Shown here one piece after another: positions 51,317 through 60,378 of a stretch of DNA of 64,000 nt (position 1 is its first letter; every line of letters starts with the position of its first letter). Position numbers and translations under genes: made by a program. Below the pieces are notes generated by a model. It made no database searches. It worked only from the letters and a program-made list of their open reading frames with translations, and had not been told where the DNA came from. Location: positions 434,001 through 498,000 of the forward strand of contig OW569352.1 of assembly GCA_937625935.1 (NCBI GenBank), written 5' to 3'. This DNA comes from Tetramitus jugosus (Eukaryota; Heterolobosea; Eutetramitea; Acrasida; Vahlkampfiidae).

Positions 51317-51364
51317 ATAGAGTTTACGAGGGACTTCTGGGATGCATGCTTATGTGTATTCGAA

Positions 51365-51575
51365 GAATCCCCCGTGAGATTAGAGGTACTGAATGTTCAA
51401 ATGCTTCTTCAATTGAAATATCAGACAGTTGTACCCATCTCAACTTTACTATGATGGAATTGTTGAAACCATGTGATCTCGACAACAATTCTATCCGGTG
51501 AAATTCAAAGTTTATGACATCCATTCGAATAAGAACTTCACCCTAACAGACACCATAGTCCTCGAAGATGCCAAT
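51365..51575 (+). pseudogene. Fragment of the 258-aa orphan gene
   Basis: Matches 54825-55035 in the intact 258-aa gene, including ttcttcaattgaaatatcag and caattctatccggtg. The copy carries a nonsense change: TGC of the intact gene is TGA at 51499-51501. It also has small deletions, and the 5' and 3' parts are absent. It follows 216-aa copy A. Confidence 0.85.
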
Positions 51576-51599
51576 AGAATTCCATGCTTCTCAACTCTT

Positions 51600-51700
51600 T
51601 ATCGAACAACAGTTATTGCTGCCGCAGAAACTACGATGACGATCATGAAGAAAGAGCTCCTGAGTCATCCAGTCGGTAAATAAACAATTTTTGGTCTTCC
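51600..51700 (+). repeat. SARAF 3' end, copy 2 (relic)
   Basis: About 100 nt resemble SARAF codons near 50268-50395, with several deletions, then match the stop and 3' UTR exactly (cagtcggtaaataaacaatt). It directly follows the 258-aa gene relic. It is a displaced, non-functional fragment. Confidence 0.85.
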
Positions 51701-51860
51701 CACTTCCAAAATAGAAACAAAAACTAAGTTTGTTTTGCTTCATCTCTTGTGTGTTTTGGATGATGGAAAGAACAATAAAGAAGCATTTTCAGATCTGGTC
51801 TTTTGACGGCTACAGAGTATAAACTCGAGTTTTGTTCTCAACTCAGATCTCAACAAGTGA
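51696..51860 (+). repeat. Segment X, copy 1
   Basis: About 165 nt are roughly 90 percent identical to 53938-54115, including gaacaataaagaagcatttt and tcttttgacggctacagagt. In both places it directly follows the SARAF 3' UTR fragment. No convincing coding frame. From 51860 to 52045 a short open frame on either strand is unsupported. Confidence 0.8.
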
Positions 51861-52045
51861 ACGATTGGCAGTGGAACAAAAACAATGATGGCCACAAGAG
51901 GCCATGTACAGAGTGTTCCATTGTGTTGAGTCCATTTGGTTATACGACGCAGTTGGGGATTGTTTTTTGTGTTAATGGTCACATCATGCCTTTTAATAAA
52001 ATCAATTGTTGTTTGGCCTTCATTCAAAGTCAACAATAAAGTCAC

Positions 52046-53002
52046 TCACTTTTTTGGGGCTGTTGCTGGTGTTAATTGTGAATAGTGATCAACGAATTTC
52101 TTGGTAGCTTGGTGCATTTCCTTGATTTGATTGCAGAAATTCAAAGGAATACTCTTAAGAGTACTTTGATCTTCAAAATTAACCACTGTTCGCGTATCCC
52201 CACCATAATACTCATAGCGCTCAAAATTACACTTTTTTATCTCCAACTTTGCGAGAGAAATCTTCGCGCTTGAACTCTTCACAAAGCTGTCATAGTTTTC
52301 AGTTGATTGGAGGTCGTATGATGTTATCTTGGTATCTATTACTGATTTTGGAGTGAAACGATCTTCGATGTTAGACGGAACCTTATTTTCGCTTGTTAAT
52401 TGTCTTTGGCTGATCAACACTCCACTTAACTTCGTTAAAGACACTGTAAAATGCTTCATTTCTGTGGTCGCTTCTTTTTGATCTGAAATGATAATTGATC
52501 TCTCATAATGCGCCCCAATATCTACCAAGGCGAGTGGTTCCTGTAAATCATCGTCTTTGAAAATGATTATGGCGTAATGCTCCTCAGATGATGTTAAAGT
52601 TCTCTGCACAATAGATGATGTAAATCTTACTCTCTTCTCCATAAGGTCTCTCAAAGGGTCAGAACACTTCTTTTTAACACGAGAATACAATAGCAGTGAA
52701 AGTATAAGACAATCACCATCAATCCATTGATCGGGGGAATTGGTCAAATTATGGATCCACTGACGTTGATACAAACCCCAAGCCAGTTTCATAACATCTC
52801 GTTCATCAGTGCCTTCCATGTGAGTAGCAACAGTTTCCACTTTAGTCTTTAAATCTTGATAAAAGAGACTGAAGTCGTACACAAGAGAAAGTGAAGGGAA
52901 ACTGTGGAATCTATTGTTAGTGAAACATTCCATGATGAGAGCTTGTTGAGTTGTATTGAATAATTCAATCAAATCCTCCAGGAGGTTTTCTGTTTCACTC
53001 AT
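52046..53002 (-). CDS. Orphan 318-aa protein
   Basis: 318 residues; family not recognised. No signal peptide or membrane segment. The N-terminal two thirds look like an alpha/beta fold: ENLLEDLIELFNTTQQALIM, YDFSLFYQDLKTKVETVATH, IDGDCLILSLLLYSRVKKKC, and the strands YAIIIFKDDDLQEPLALVDI. The C-terminal part is polar with KFVDHYSQLTPATAPKK at the end. It is divergent from 216-aa copy B (173 nt between ATGs), and a decayed fragment occupies the same position next to copy A, so the two families were duplicated together. This suggests linked function or simply linked DNA. Confidence 0.75.
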   Translation of the reverse strand: MSETENLLEDLIELFNTTQQALIMECFTNNRFHSFPSLSLVYDFSLFYQDLKTKVETVATHMEGTDERDVMKLAWGLYQRQWIHNLTNSPDQWIDGDCLILSLLLYSRVKKKCSDPLRDLMEKRVRFTSSIVQRTLTSSEEHYAIIIFKDDDLQEPLALVDIGAHYERSIIISDQKEATTEMKHFTVSLTKLSGVLISQRQLTSENKVPSNIEDRFTPKSVIDTKITSYDLQSTENYDSFVKSSSAKISLAKLEIKKCNFERYEYYGGDTRTVVNFEDQSTLKSIPLNFCNQIKEMHQATKKFVDHYSQLTPATAPKK

Positions 53003-53175
53003 TCTGAATCCTTCTTGTTTTTGATTTTTTCCTAATATTAAAACTCAAGTAACATTCCGTAGTGGGGAATTTTTAGTTTTCGGAATTCAACAATCTATTT
53101 TGAGACTTTACAACAAGAAACTCCCAATCAAGTTTTTTTTGCCAACCAAGCCACAAACATTCCATTGGATAAAAA

Positions 53176-53826
53176 ATGTACACAACCATCAACCGCTACG
53201 CATTCGCAGGTCCTTGCTACAAGCACCAAAAAATTGTTACTTTCAAATATAAAACCACTAGCAAACAAATTTTAATTGAAGAGGATGATTCTCTTCCATC
53301 CCTGAAACAGCGGGTGGCAGCATCGTTCGGTATACGTCCTTCAGGTTTACATTTCGCTGATATTGAACCAAGGAATGTGTTGTGGGCTGATCTAATATTT
53401 ACGAGAGAGGATTTGCTTGTAGTTCAACCTATGTCTGTCAGAAATGAACCATTAGGACCCGCAAGGATGGTACCTGACACTGTCGAATGTTTTATCGATT
53501 ATTATCAGCTCACAGTTGATGAATGCACGGATCCCACACAAGTCCAATGGTTTTCTCCACCTCCAAGCCAGATTTCTCTGATTTTAGATGGTCAGGTATT
53601 ACATACCATACCAGTGAAGGACGGAACAACTTTTGTTTCTATGGGTGCGGTATTGCAAAAAGTTTCGGAAGAAAGCCAGATTGATCTACGTGATTCCTTT
53701 GATTCATTGACAGAACATGTCTCATATTGTCTTCATAACTTGACTCTCTATCGAGAATTCTTAAAGGGGGAATACAGAGTGCAGGGGGGCGCTGACAATA
53801 AGGTCTACTTGATCCGTGTTGAATAA
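53176..53826 (+). CDS. Orphan 216-aa protein, copy B
   Basis: 216 residues starting MYTTINRYAFAGPCYKHQKI, aligned end to end with copy A at 50666-51316. About half of the roughly 22 amino-acid differences fall in one patch: here SMGAVLQKVSEES, in copy A SMLDALEFVSQVS (nt 53637-53685). Elsewhere long runs of DNA are identical. The predicted beta-grasp-like N-terminal half is almost unchanged. Both copies keep open frames, so both are probably functional. No family recognised. Confidence 0.8.
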   Translation: MYTTINRYAFAGPCYKHQKIVTFKYKTTSKQILIEEDDSLPSLKQRVAASFGIRPSGLHFADIEPRNVLWADLIFTREDLLVVQPMSVRNEPLGPARMVPDTVECFIDYYQLTVDECTDPTQVQWFSPPPSQISLILDGQVLHTIPVKDGTTFVSMGAVLQKVSEESQIDLRDSFDSLTEHVSYCLHNLTLYREFLKGEYRVQGGADNKVYLIRVE

Positions 53827-53835
53827 ATCGAGTTT

Positions 53836-53925
53836 ACGCAGTCGTGAGACATTCGATGCACTGAACAATGTTCAATTGTGGTCTCCTCGAAGATGGGTCC
53901 ATAAATAAACAATTTTTGGTCTTCC
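53836..53925 (+). pseudogene. Small relics of the 258-aa gene and SARAF 3' UTR
   Basis: A short stretch (gatgcactgaacaatgttca, then gtggtctcctcgaagatg) resembles two separate places in the 258-aa gene (about 54840 and 55020), brought together by a deletion. The SARAF 3' UTR fragment (25 nt) follows at 53901-53925. Together they repeat the junction order seen at 51365-51700. Confidence 0.6.
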
Positions 53926-53937
53926 GCCGGCCGGATT

Positions 53938-54115
53938 CCCACATCCAAAATAGATGCAAAAACAAAGTTTGTTTTGCTTCATCTCTTGCGGGTTTTGGGT
54001 GAGGGAAAGAACAATAAAGAAGCATTTTCAGATCTGGTCTTTTGACGGCTACAGAGTATATACCCGAGTTTTGTTCGAATATCCCTCTGTTGCTCAACGA
54101 ACTCAGATCTCAACA
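53938..54115 (+). repeat. Segment X, copy 2
   Basis: Second copy of the non-coding segment found at 51696-51860. It carries a short insertion (cgaatatccctctgttgctc) before aactcagatctcaacaagtg. After this point the two copies diverge completely, which marks a breakpoint. Confidence 0.8.
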
Positions 54116-54590
54116 AGTGCCGAACTTTCCTCTGTTCGATCGTACCGAGCAATTAATCAAAGAATGGGAGAGCAGGAGCTAAGAAACCACTCTTGTACCA
54201 ACAGGAGTTGAACGAACTCTTGTTCTCGTGTCAACTTTTACGACAAGACAACCAAAGATTGCACTTTCCACCCGACACTCAAGCAAAAGTTTTTGAAGAG
54301 AGTGTACAAATTGCTGCAACTGCGCTTGTCTAGAGACACAATAATTTCTCAAGATGATCAATCTGGCAGTATCTACCATCGATTGAAGACGACATTACAA
54401 AACATGATACGAACCGACTCGGATGAACATCCAGTTATACAACGGAAGTTATCTGAGATTTATCAAGTATTGCCTGACTTGATAGATGCGTATCAGAGTT
54501 TTATTTTAAGTCTTGAGGGTCATAGAGACATGGGAGACCCCAGACTAAGCTCAACAAACAATCGAGGAGCAACCATCACGAACATCTGAC
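54116..54590 (+). pseudogene. Probable decayed helical gene
   Basis: No frame is open throughout, but protein-like pieces follow one another in different frames: DRTEQLIKEWESRS ending at a TAA near 54178, then YQQELNELLFSCQLLRQDNQ and FEESVQIAATALV ending at TAG, then SIYHRLKTTLQNMIRTDSDE and KLSEIYQVLPDLIDAYQSF up to a TGA near 54589. The pieces read like one helical protein of about 150 residues broken by frameshifts. No intact relative is in the window, so this is a weak call. An ordinary gene with unseen introns is the alternative. Confidence 0.4.
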
Positions 54591-54654
54591 TAGTTACATC
54601 CACAATTGGTGTCTTTTCCTCAAGAAATCTTACTCAAAGATAAAAAGAGATATA

Positions 54655-55431
54655 ATGGAGCTCATGGTAAACTCTTTGGAAGTGCAAGGTGCACTGAAAA
54701 AGTGTCCCAAAGAACAAGTTCAATCCCAATGTCACGAATTTACTCTCAAGTTGATGAATCAATGGTTTGGAAAGGATTGCGTTGATCTCATGAATCTTTC
54801 GATGCATCATTTAAGAATGCGAATCCCTCGTGAGATATTAGAGGCACTGAACAATTTTCAGTTGCCTTCTTCAATTGAAATATCAGACAGTTGTGCCCAT
54901 TACAACTTTAATATGATGGAATTTCATCCAATGTCGAAACCATGTGATCTAAACAACAATTCTATCCGGTGCAATTCAAAGTATGCCATCCATTCGAATA
55001 AGAAATTCGAAGCTACTGTGGCCATAATACTCGAAGATGTTCAAGTCCACTTACCAAATGTTGGATTCTCTCTTTCGACCAAGAACTCTAAACAAGAGAC
55101 TTTGGTTGATATTCAAGTTGGGAGTAACCTCAATGATGGAACAAAACAACGACGTGGAGGACTTTCAATCAAGGTGAATTGGCATATCACATACACTCCA
55201 GGTACCAATAGTCCTTGTTTAACACTAGGTTCCATCAAGTGTCGTATGGACAATGTTAGGATACATCCTCACCGAAGCGAGAGCAACGACAGCACAATGC
55301 ACAGCACCATTGAGAATCTCTTCGTCGGAGTAGTGAAGAATTGTATCTGTGAAGAGATAACAGACAACATTCGACATGCATCATTGGAAACAGAATTCCA
55401 ATTGAATTCCATGATTAGTTCTTCTTTGTGA
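54655..55431 (+). CDS. Orphan 258-aa protein
   Basis: 258 residues; family not recognised. It starts MELMVNSLEVQGALKKCPKE. The pattern is an N-terminal helix pair (HEFTLKLMNQWFGKDCVDLM), then many alternating strands (QLPSSIEISDSCAHYNFNMM, KFEATVAIILEDVQVHLPNV, GGLSIKVNWHITYT), and a C-terminal amphipathic helix (IENLFVGVVKNCICEEITDN). This strand-rich body with end helices could suit a lipid-binding TULIP-like fold, but that is speculation. No signal peptide. Two broken fragments of this gene lie upstream (51365-51575 and about 53840-53890), so it belongs to the shuffled cluster. Confidence 0.7.
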   Translation: MELMVNSLEVQGALKKCPKEQVQSQCHEFTLKLMNQWFGKDCVDLMNLSMHHLRMRIPREILEALNNFQLPSSIEISDSCAHYNFNMMEFHPMSKPCDLNNNSIRCNSKYAIHSNKKFEATVAIILEDVQVHLPNVGFSLSTKNSKQETLVDIQVGSNLNDGTKQRRGGLSIKVNWHITYTPGTNSPCLTLGSIKCRMDNVRIHPHRSESNDSTMHSTIENLFVGVVKNCICEEITDNIRHASLETEFQLNSMISSSL

Positions 55432-55553
55432 TGAAAAAAGGAGTTCGAATCCAATCGTAAAGATCATACTGTACAAACGGTGAAATATTTACTATATTTA
55501 CAACTGTCGGACTTAGATGACAGGTCGGAAAAACAAACTTGACGCCAGCTTGG

Positions 55554-55751
55554 CTACATGGAAGTCTCGCTCCGGTATTCATTGTCATTCAGAGAGCAGT
55601 CATCTTCCCGTACATATCTAACACCAACGATATGAATAAAGTCAGCACTCAGTCCAGCGATGATATCAGGTGCGTCCTCCTCAGGTTTCATTCTCTGAAC
55701 AATCTTTGAGATGTGAGACTGAAATCTTTCAACAGCAACAGGAACCTTCAT
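55554..55751 (-). CDS. Possible 65-aa orphan protein
   Basis: A 65-codon frame begins MKVPVAVERFQSHISKIVQR and continues with PEEDAPDIIAGLSADFIHIV. Composition is protein-like with an amphipathic helix, unlike the flanking spacer. It could be a small gene or the remaining exon of a larger one. Apart from this frame, 55432-56108 shows nothing else. Confidence 0.4.
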   Translation of the reverse strand: MKVPVAVERFQSHISKIVQRMKPEEDAPDIIAGLSADFIHIVGVRYVREDDCSLNDNEYRSETSM

Positions 55752-56108
55752 GTTAATGGAGCACAAGAGACAGTATGTGTATATATTTGGGAGAAGAACA
55801 ATGCCCAGAGAGAAACAGTTTGTTGTTTTGTTCTGTTTGTTGTTGTGTGGACTAGTAAGCTATTGCTTTCGTTTTGTTTCTGTAAGTAATTGCAACACCA
55901 AGGAACGGTTTCAAAGCTTTTGAGATGTGTGCTGTTTTTTGCTCTTGAGTTGATGCTTTGGGCCTGTGCGAGGATCATGGATGTCTGCTCGGTATCGCGC
56001 TTTCCACCTGTCTATCCCTAAAAAGACCACTCACCAAAAACGCTTTTGAGTAAAACCGATTCATGAAAATGACATCATACGGTATGTCATCACCCATCAT
56101 TCTCTGGT

Positions 56109-59100
56109 TTACTTATACATTGACTCAAATCGCATTTCAATCTGGTTGGATTCAGCTATTTCCATTCTTTTAGGTTTGTTACTCAACTTTCGGTTGACTA
56201 GTCTCGTCAGTAATACCAAGGCACCAACACCGAGTGCCAAGATGATTAGACCTGTCAAACTACCAAGCACAATAAGGGCTATGGCATAGGGTGGTAGTTT
56301 CTTGAGACGATTCTGTTGAGTACCTGGTAAACATCCACATGGATTCTGACACGTGGTAGCGTCCAGATTTCCTCCGTTTTCTTCTTCAGTTGAGGATATG
56401 ACATAGTCCAGGGAGACTGCATGAGTCACAGGCTTGTAGCAAGAGCATACAACAACGGTACTGTTGGTATTAACCGCGACAGAGTATTGAGTGTCGCAAA
56501 CCGTCGTATCATTGCGCCAAATTCCTTGCTCTGTATCAAAGAACTTGCAAACAAAAGTGAAGGAGTCGTTCACTTGTCCCTGACTCTGACTAACCAAGAT
56601 GGAACTACTGAAAAGTGGTGTTGAACTCGGAGGAACTTGAATACTATTCTGACCCTCTCCATAAACACTCAAAGATAATGCCGAAGAAACTCTCTTCGTG
56701 TTGCATTGGTTAGTGTATGGTTGAACCGTTTGAGCCTGAGCTTCCGCTTGAGTGTAAATGGAAGGATCGCTTGTAGCTTCAAAAATTGCTTGATGGTTAA
56801 GATGGACAACAATTGGAGCAGCGTCACTGGCATCTGAGGTGTCATTTTGTCCCACTCTAGAGTTGGGCGTTGCGATAGTTATGTTAGCAACAGTTTCATT
56901 CGATTTTCTGAATCGAGATATGAGAGTTTCAATGTTGGGCATGGAGATGATTCTCTCTTCTCCCTCGATCAGACTGTCTCGTACTCTGCTGGTCAACTTG
57001 GAAAACATGCTCTGGAATGATACTCTTTGGTCAGATGAACTAGCAGAACCAATCATTACCTCAGCTAGCTTTCCTGCTGCGTTGATCGATTTGTCGATGA
57101 ATGATGAACCAGATGAATTATAGAATAGTTGATTCAGGGATTGTCCTAGAATTTCTGATGCTAGGACGGTCGTTTGTTCGTTCAAAAGTTTCGCCTGAGT
57201 AGACAGTTGTTGAACAGCTTGAATCTGACTTGTTGCATCCAAGCTATCTCTGTTATCATACATGACTTGAACGATGTTACCCAGTAACTGCGTCGTGGTA
57301 TTACTGGGAAGCACTGATGCAGCATTGCTTACCGCAGCAACCACTATTGATATCTTGGAATTCAACTCAGACTTGTTCCCAAAGAGCAAATTCTGATTGC
57401 TTTCGATCAACACAGAAGTTAATGTCTCTACAGGAATGGGAAGTACCTCTACCGTAGCCAATCTCTCTGCAGATTCGCCAGAGGATGACCTCGCAAGAGC
57501 AAACAATGTGATGTTTCCTGCTACTGGCAGAGTGACATTAAAGAGAGAAGAAGTAGACCATGACTGCAACACTACCCTTGTTCCTTGTTGATAAAATCCA
57601 AAACTGAACCTCATTGCATTCATATTTCCTTCATGGTCTACCCATTGACGAGTTTCGAGAAGGAAACGATCCTTTAACAAATATCCCTTGGTGGGAGAGA
57701 CGAGGAACACTCCTCCCGTTGGAGCCGAACCAGTTTGAACTATCGAGATAGCTTGTCCCCACACGACATTTGGACCCAATTTCGATCTAATTACAACCCT
57801 CAAAACATAATACGAATTAGCTAATAGGGAGTTTGGTTGAATTGAAATCGTTCTCATCGTAGGTGTGACACCTTGCTCCAATAGCTCAGTGATGGGTCTC
57901 GTTGTACCATTCTCTGTCACACTCCATTCAAAATTAACATTATTTAGTTCTGAGACTGGTATCACATTCGCTGTTGATAACCAAGATAATTCTCTGTTGA
58001 ACAATGGTACATCGCTATTGGACGATATACTGACGGTAGGTACTTGGAACTCGCAGTGTGGTCCTGAGAACGCACCTTGGCAAAGACAGGAATCCACACC
58101 CACGCAGTTACCATGAGAGCTGCATACTGTATTGTCGAGAGCACTCACTCCGAAGCACATTGGAATCGCACAAGAGTTTCCAGTGTATCCTTCATTGCAT
58201 CTACAGGAATCAACACCGGTGCATGTACCATGAGAGCTACACACTGTATTGTTGAGAGCACTGACTCCAAAGCACAGTGGAATCGCACAAGATATTCCGG
58301 TGTATCCTTCATTGCATACACATGTACCTCCACTAGTACAATCTCCTCGACCTGAACACACAGAGGGGCTAAGGGAGGTGACTCCATCACAAGAAACCAT
58401 GTTGATTTGGTCAATAATGCTGGAAACAAAAGCACTAATTCCAGGTCTCCTGACTCGTATCGTGTTGTTAAAAACGATCTCACTTGCAGAGTTGCCCGCG
58501 AGAATGATTTGGCCTTGCTGTGATTCGACCATGAACATGGAAGTGATTTCATCATATTGATCTCCTCCAACCGTAGTGGACCAGATTTCTCTTCCATGTC
58601 TCGTTACCTTCGCTACGAATCCGTCTGTCTCGTTCTTGGTGTAACTGGTGGAACCAATGGTTATCGAGCCGTTGAACTTACCAGCTATGATAATATTTCC
58701 TTCAATGTTGGTGACAACCGATGATATCTCGCTGGAGCCTTGACCAAAGGATTGTACCATCTGAACTGTTCCGTCTCTATCGAAACCCATTAAAAACATC
58801 GAATTGGATGATGATGCTATGCTACCAAGATTGGAGTTAAATAATCCTCGAAATGAACCTCCGACATAAATCGAATGATCTAAGCCCCGTGCTATCGACT
58901 TTAGTGATACAACAGGATTTTGACCAGTGTTGATCATCTCTGTTCGCCATACGTGTTGACCCGTTCCAGAATAATACACTTGGACAAACACGCCCACTGC
59001 ACTCTTCTGCACATTTCCCGCCACAAACACTTGACTTCCATCACACGTCAGAGAGGTGATCTGAGAGTCAACAACCATAGGACGACTGACCCATTGTAAT

Positions 59101-59876
59101 TGACCTGTCGAATTCAATTTGAAAATGACTGAGCACAGAATTGTGACATCGACAACCCCATGAATATCGAGACATTGAACTAGATTAGAATCAATGTAGC
59201 CCTGACCATTTAGTTGCACAGCAACGTACACTGAATCATCCGATGGATCCACCTTGACAGCCAATGGTTGATCATCCGAGTCTCCTCCCATCAAAAAGAA
59301 CCAATCTACACTCAAATCAGTCTTATACTTTAACAAAATTCCATCGTAGGAATCACTCCTCGATTGCACTGGTGATGACAGGCCCACATAGGCGCCTCTG
59401 AACGATGCCAATCGATAACCAGTCCCCAAAGAGTTCACATCTGTCTGTATTACCCTACCATCCGGATTCGTTGCATACCTTAAACGTTCAGATGTTCCCC
59501 CTAGATCCTTTCCATGAAAAAACGATCCACCAAGGTCATAAGTACCAGTCAATGGCTTTCCACCAATCTGCATCACATCAGGATGACTCACGGTATCGAA
59601 CGCTTCAAAGTCACCTACAAGAAAATTAGTTGCTTCACTGGTGGAACTTCGAGCAACAGAGTGTGCAAAACAGCCTTTTGTACAATTGGAGTCCATGTCA
59701 AGTGTTATTCTGCTAAATGGTCTGAGCAAGAGTGCAGCAGCTGGATCCACTCCACCACTTCCTCCATTGACACTCAACATAGTGAGGCAACTTATTGCAA
59801 ACAACAATAGCAACACATGGAAGAAGGGATATCTGAAAAAGGTTTTTGTTGTTGAGAGCTTTTGAGAGAACGTCAT
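56109..59876 (-). CDS. Large surface protein with EGF-like repeats and GAIN/GPS-like region
   Basis: 1255 residues. Hydrophobic signal sequence at about 15-40 (FFHVLLLLFAISCLTMLSVN). Residues about 90-490 form repeats like a beta-propeller or SBBP-type surface module (DGILLKYKTDLSVDWFF; SMFLMGFDRDGTVQMVQSFG; DGFVAKVTRHGREIWSTTVG). Three EGF-like repeats follow (about 505-612), each like CSSHGTCTGVDSCRCNEGYT. An REJ-like stretch (about 620-1000) leads to a GPS-like motif near 1107-1152: CKFFDTEQGIWRNDTTVCDT and CSCYKPVTHAVSL, where KPVT stands in place of HLT/S. A single membrane helix (about 1197-1222) and a short tail ending EMRFESMYK complete it. A cell-surface or adhesion role is inferred. 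Confidence 0.78.
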   Translation of the reverse strand: MTFSQKLSTTKTFFRYPFFHVLLLLFAISCLTMLSVNGGSGGVDPAAALLLRPFSRITLDMDSNCTKGCFAHSVARSSTSEATNFLVGDFEAFDTVSHPDVMQIGGKPLTGTYDLGGSFFHGKDLGGTSERLRYATNPDGRVIQTDVNSLGTGYRLASFRGAYVGLSSPVQSRSDSYDGILLKYKTDLSVDWFFLMGGDSDDQPLAVKVDPSDDSVYVAVQLNGQGYIDSNLVQCLDIHGVVDVTILCSVIFKLNSTGQLQWVSRPMVVDSQITSLTCDGSQVFVAGNVQKSAVGVFVQVYYSGTGQHVWRTEMINTGQNPVVSLKSIARGLDHSIYVGGSFRGLFNSNLGSIASSSNSMFLMGFDRDGTVQMVQSFGQGSSEISSVVTNIEGNIIIAGKFNGSITIGSTSYTKNETDGFVAKVTRHGREIWSTTVGGDQYDEITSMFMVESQQGQIILAGNSASEIVFNNTIRVRRPGISAFVSSIIDQINMVSCDGVTSLSPSVCSGRGDCTSGGTCVCNEGYTGISCAIPLCFGVSALNNTVCSSHGTCTGVDSCRCNEGYTGNSCAIPMCFGVSALDNTVCSSHGNCVGVDSCLCQGAFSGPHCEFQVPTVSISSNSDVPLFNRELSWLSTANVIPVSELNNVNFEWSVTENGTTRPITELLEQGVTPTMRTISIQPNSLLANSYYVLRVVIRSKLGPNVVWGQAISIVQTGSAPTGGVFLVSPTKGYLLKDRFLLETRQWVDHEGNMNAMRFSFGFYQQGTRVVLQSWSTSSLFNVTLPVAGNITLFALARSSSGESAERLATVEVLPIPVETLTSVLIESNQNLLFGNKSELNSKISIVVAAVSNAASVLPSNTTTQLLGNIVQVMYDNRDSLDATSQIQAVQQLSTQAKLLNEQTTVLASEILGQSLNQLFYNSSGSSFIDKSINAAGKLAEVMIGSASSSDQRVSFQSMFSKLTSRVRDSLIEGEERIISMPNIETLISRFRKSNETVANITIATPNSRVGQNDTSDASDAAPIVVHLNHQAIFEATSDPSIYTQAEAQAQTVQPYTNQCNTKRVSSALSLSVYGEGQNSIQVPPSSTPLFSSSILVSQSQGQVNDSFTFVCKFFDTEQGIWRNDTTVCDTQYSVAVNTNSTVVVCSCYKPVTHAVSLDYVISSTEEENGGNLDATTCQNPCGCLPGTQQNRLKKLPPYAIALIVLGSLTGLIILALGVGALVLLTRLVNRKLSNKPKRMEIAESNQIEMRFESMYK

Positions 59877-60378
59877 AAGGATAATGATGTGTTTTCAATT
59901 GTTGTTGTGAGATTTGGGGTGTTTGAACGAAAAATGAGCATGGATATTACGCCTGGGAAACGGCACCTGAAACTCCCAAGCGCTCGCCTTGTTGGGACAT
60001 GACTTTACGTCAAACGTCATGGAAAAATGCGCAACAAATGGATCCTTCGAGTGAGCGAGCGAAAATTTTACTGTAGTCACTAGTCAGTGAGCTGGAGAAC
60101 CGTAGGTCAAGTCACAGAGCGTTTCACGACAGTGATCCCTTCCAAGGTTCACTCGCCATGTCTCAAAGTTGCGATCATCTATGAATACCTATCCAAGGTA
60201 TAATATCGCGAAGGTCCTTTCAGAGCGTGATCGAGATTCATCCATGAGATTATTGGTCATATCTGTCGTATTCCTAGAATTGTCTCAAAATACTATCGAA
60301 TCCCCGATTATAAGGTAATAAGCTCGCCTGTCCAACCGAGATGAAGGCAAGCAGTTTTTCCTCTCTGAACAAGAAAAC
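59877..60378. other. Intergenic, no gene seen
   Basis: 502 nt between the start of the surface-protein gene and a small gene on the other strand. Two ACGTCA words lie at about 60007 and 60014. Nothing else stands out. Confidence 0.4.

Noticed and set aside
51803-52039. Short open frames on both strands between segment X and the 318-gene
   Set aside because: Both strands are open for 78-101 codons, so neither is supported; part lies in the duplicated non-coding segment X, and the other copy of X has no matching frame.
55438-55465. TTCGAAT word like a tRNA T-loop
   Set aside because: Flanking bases do not pair into a T-stem and no acceptor or anticodon arms are present.
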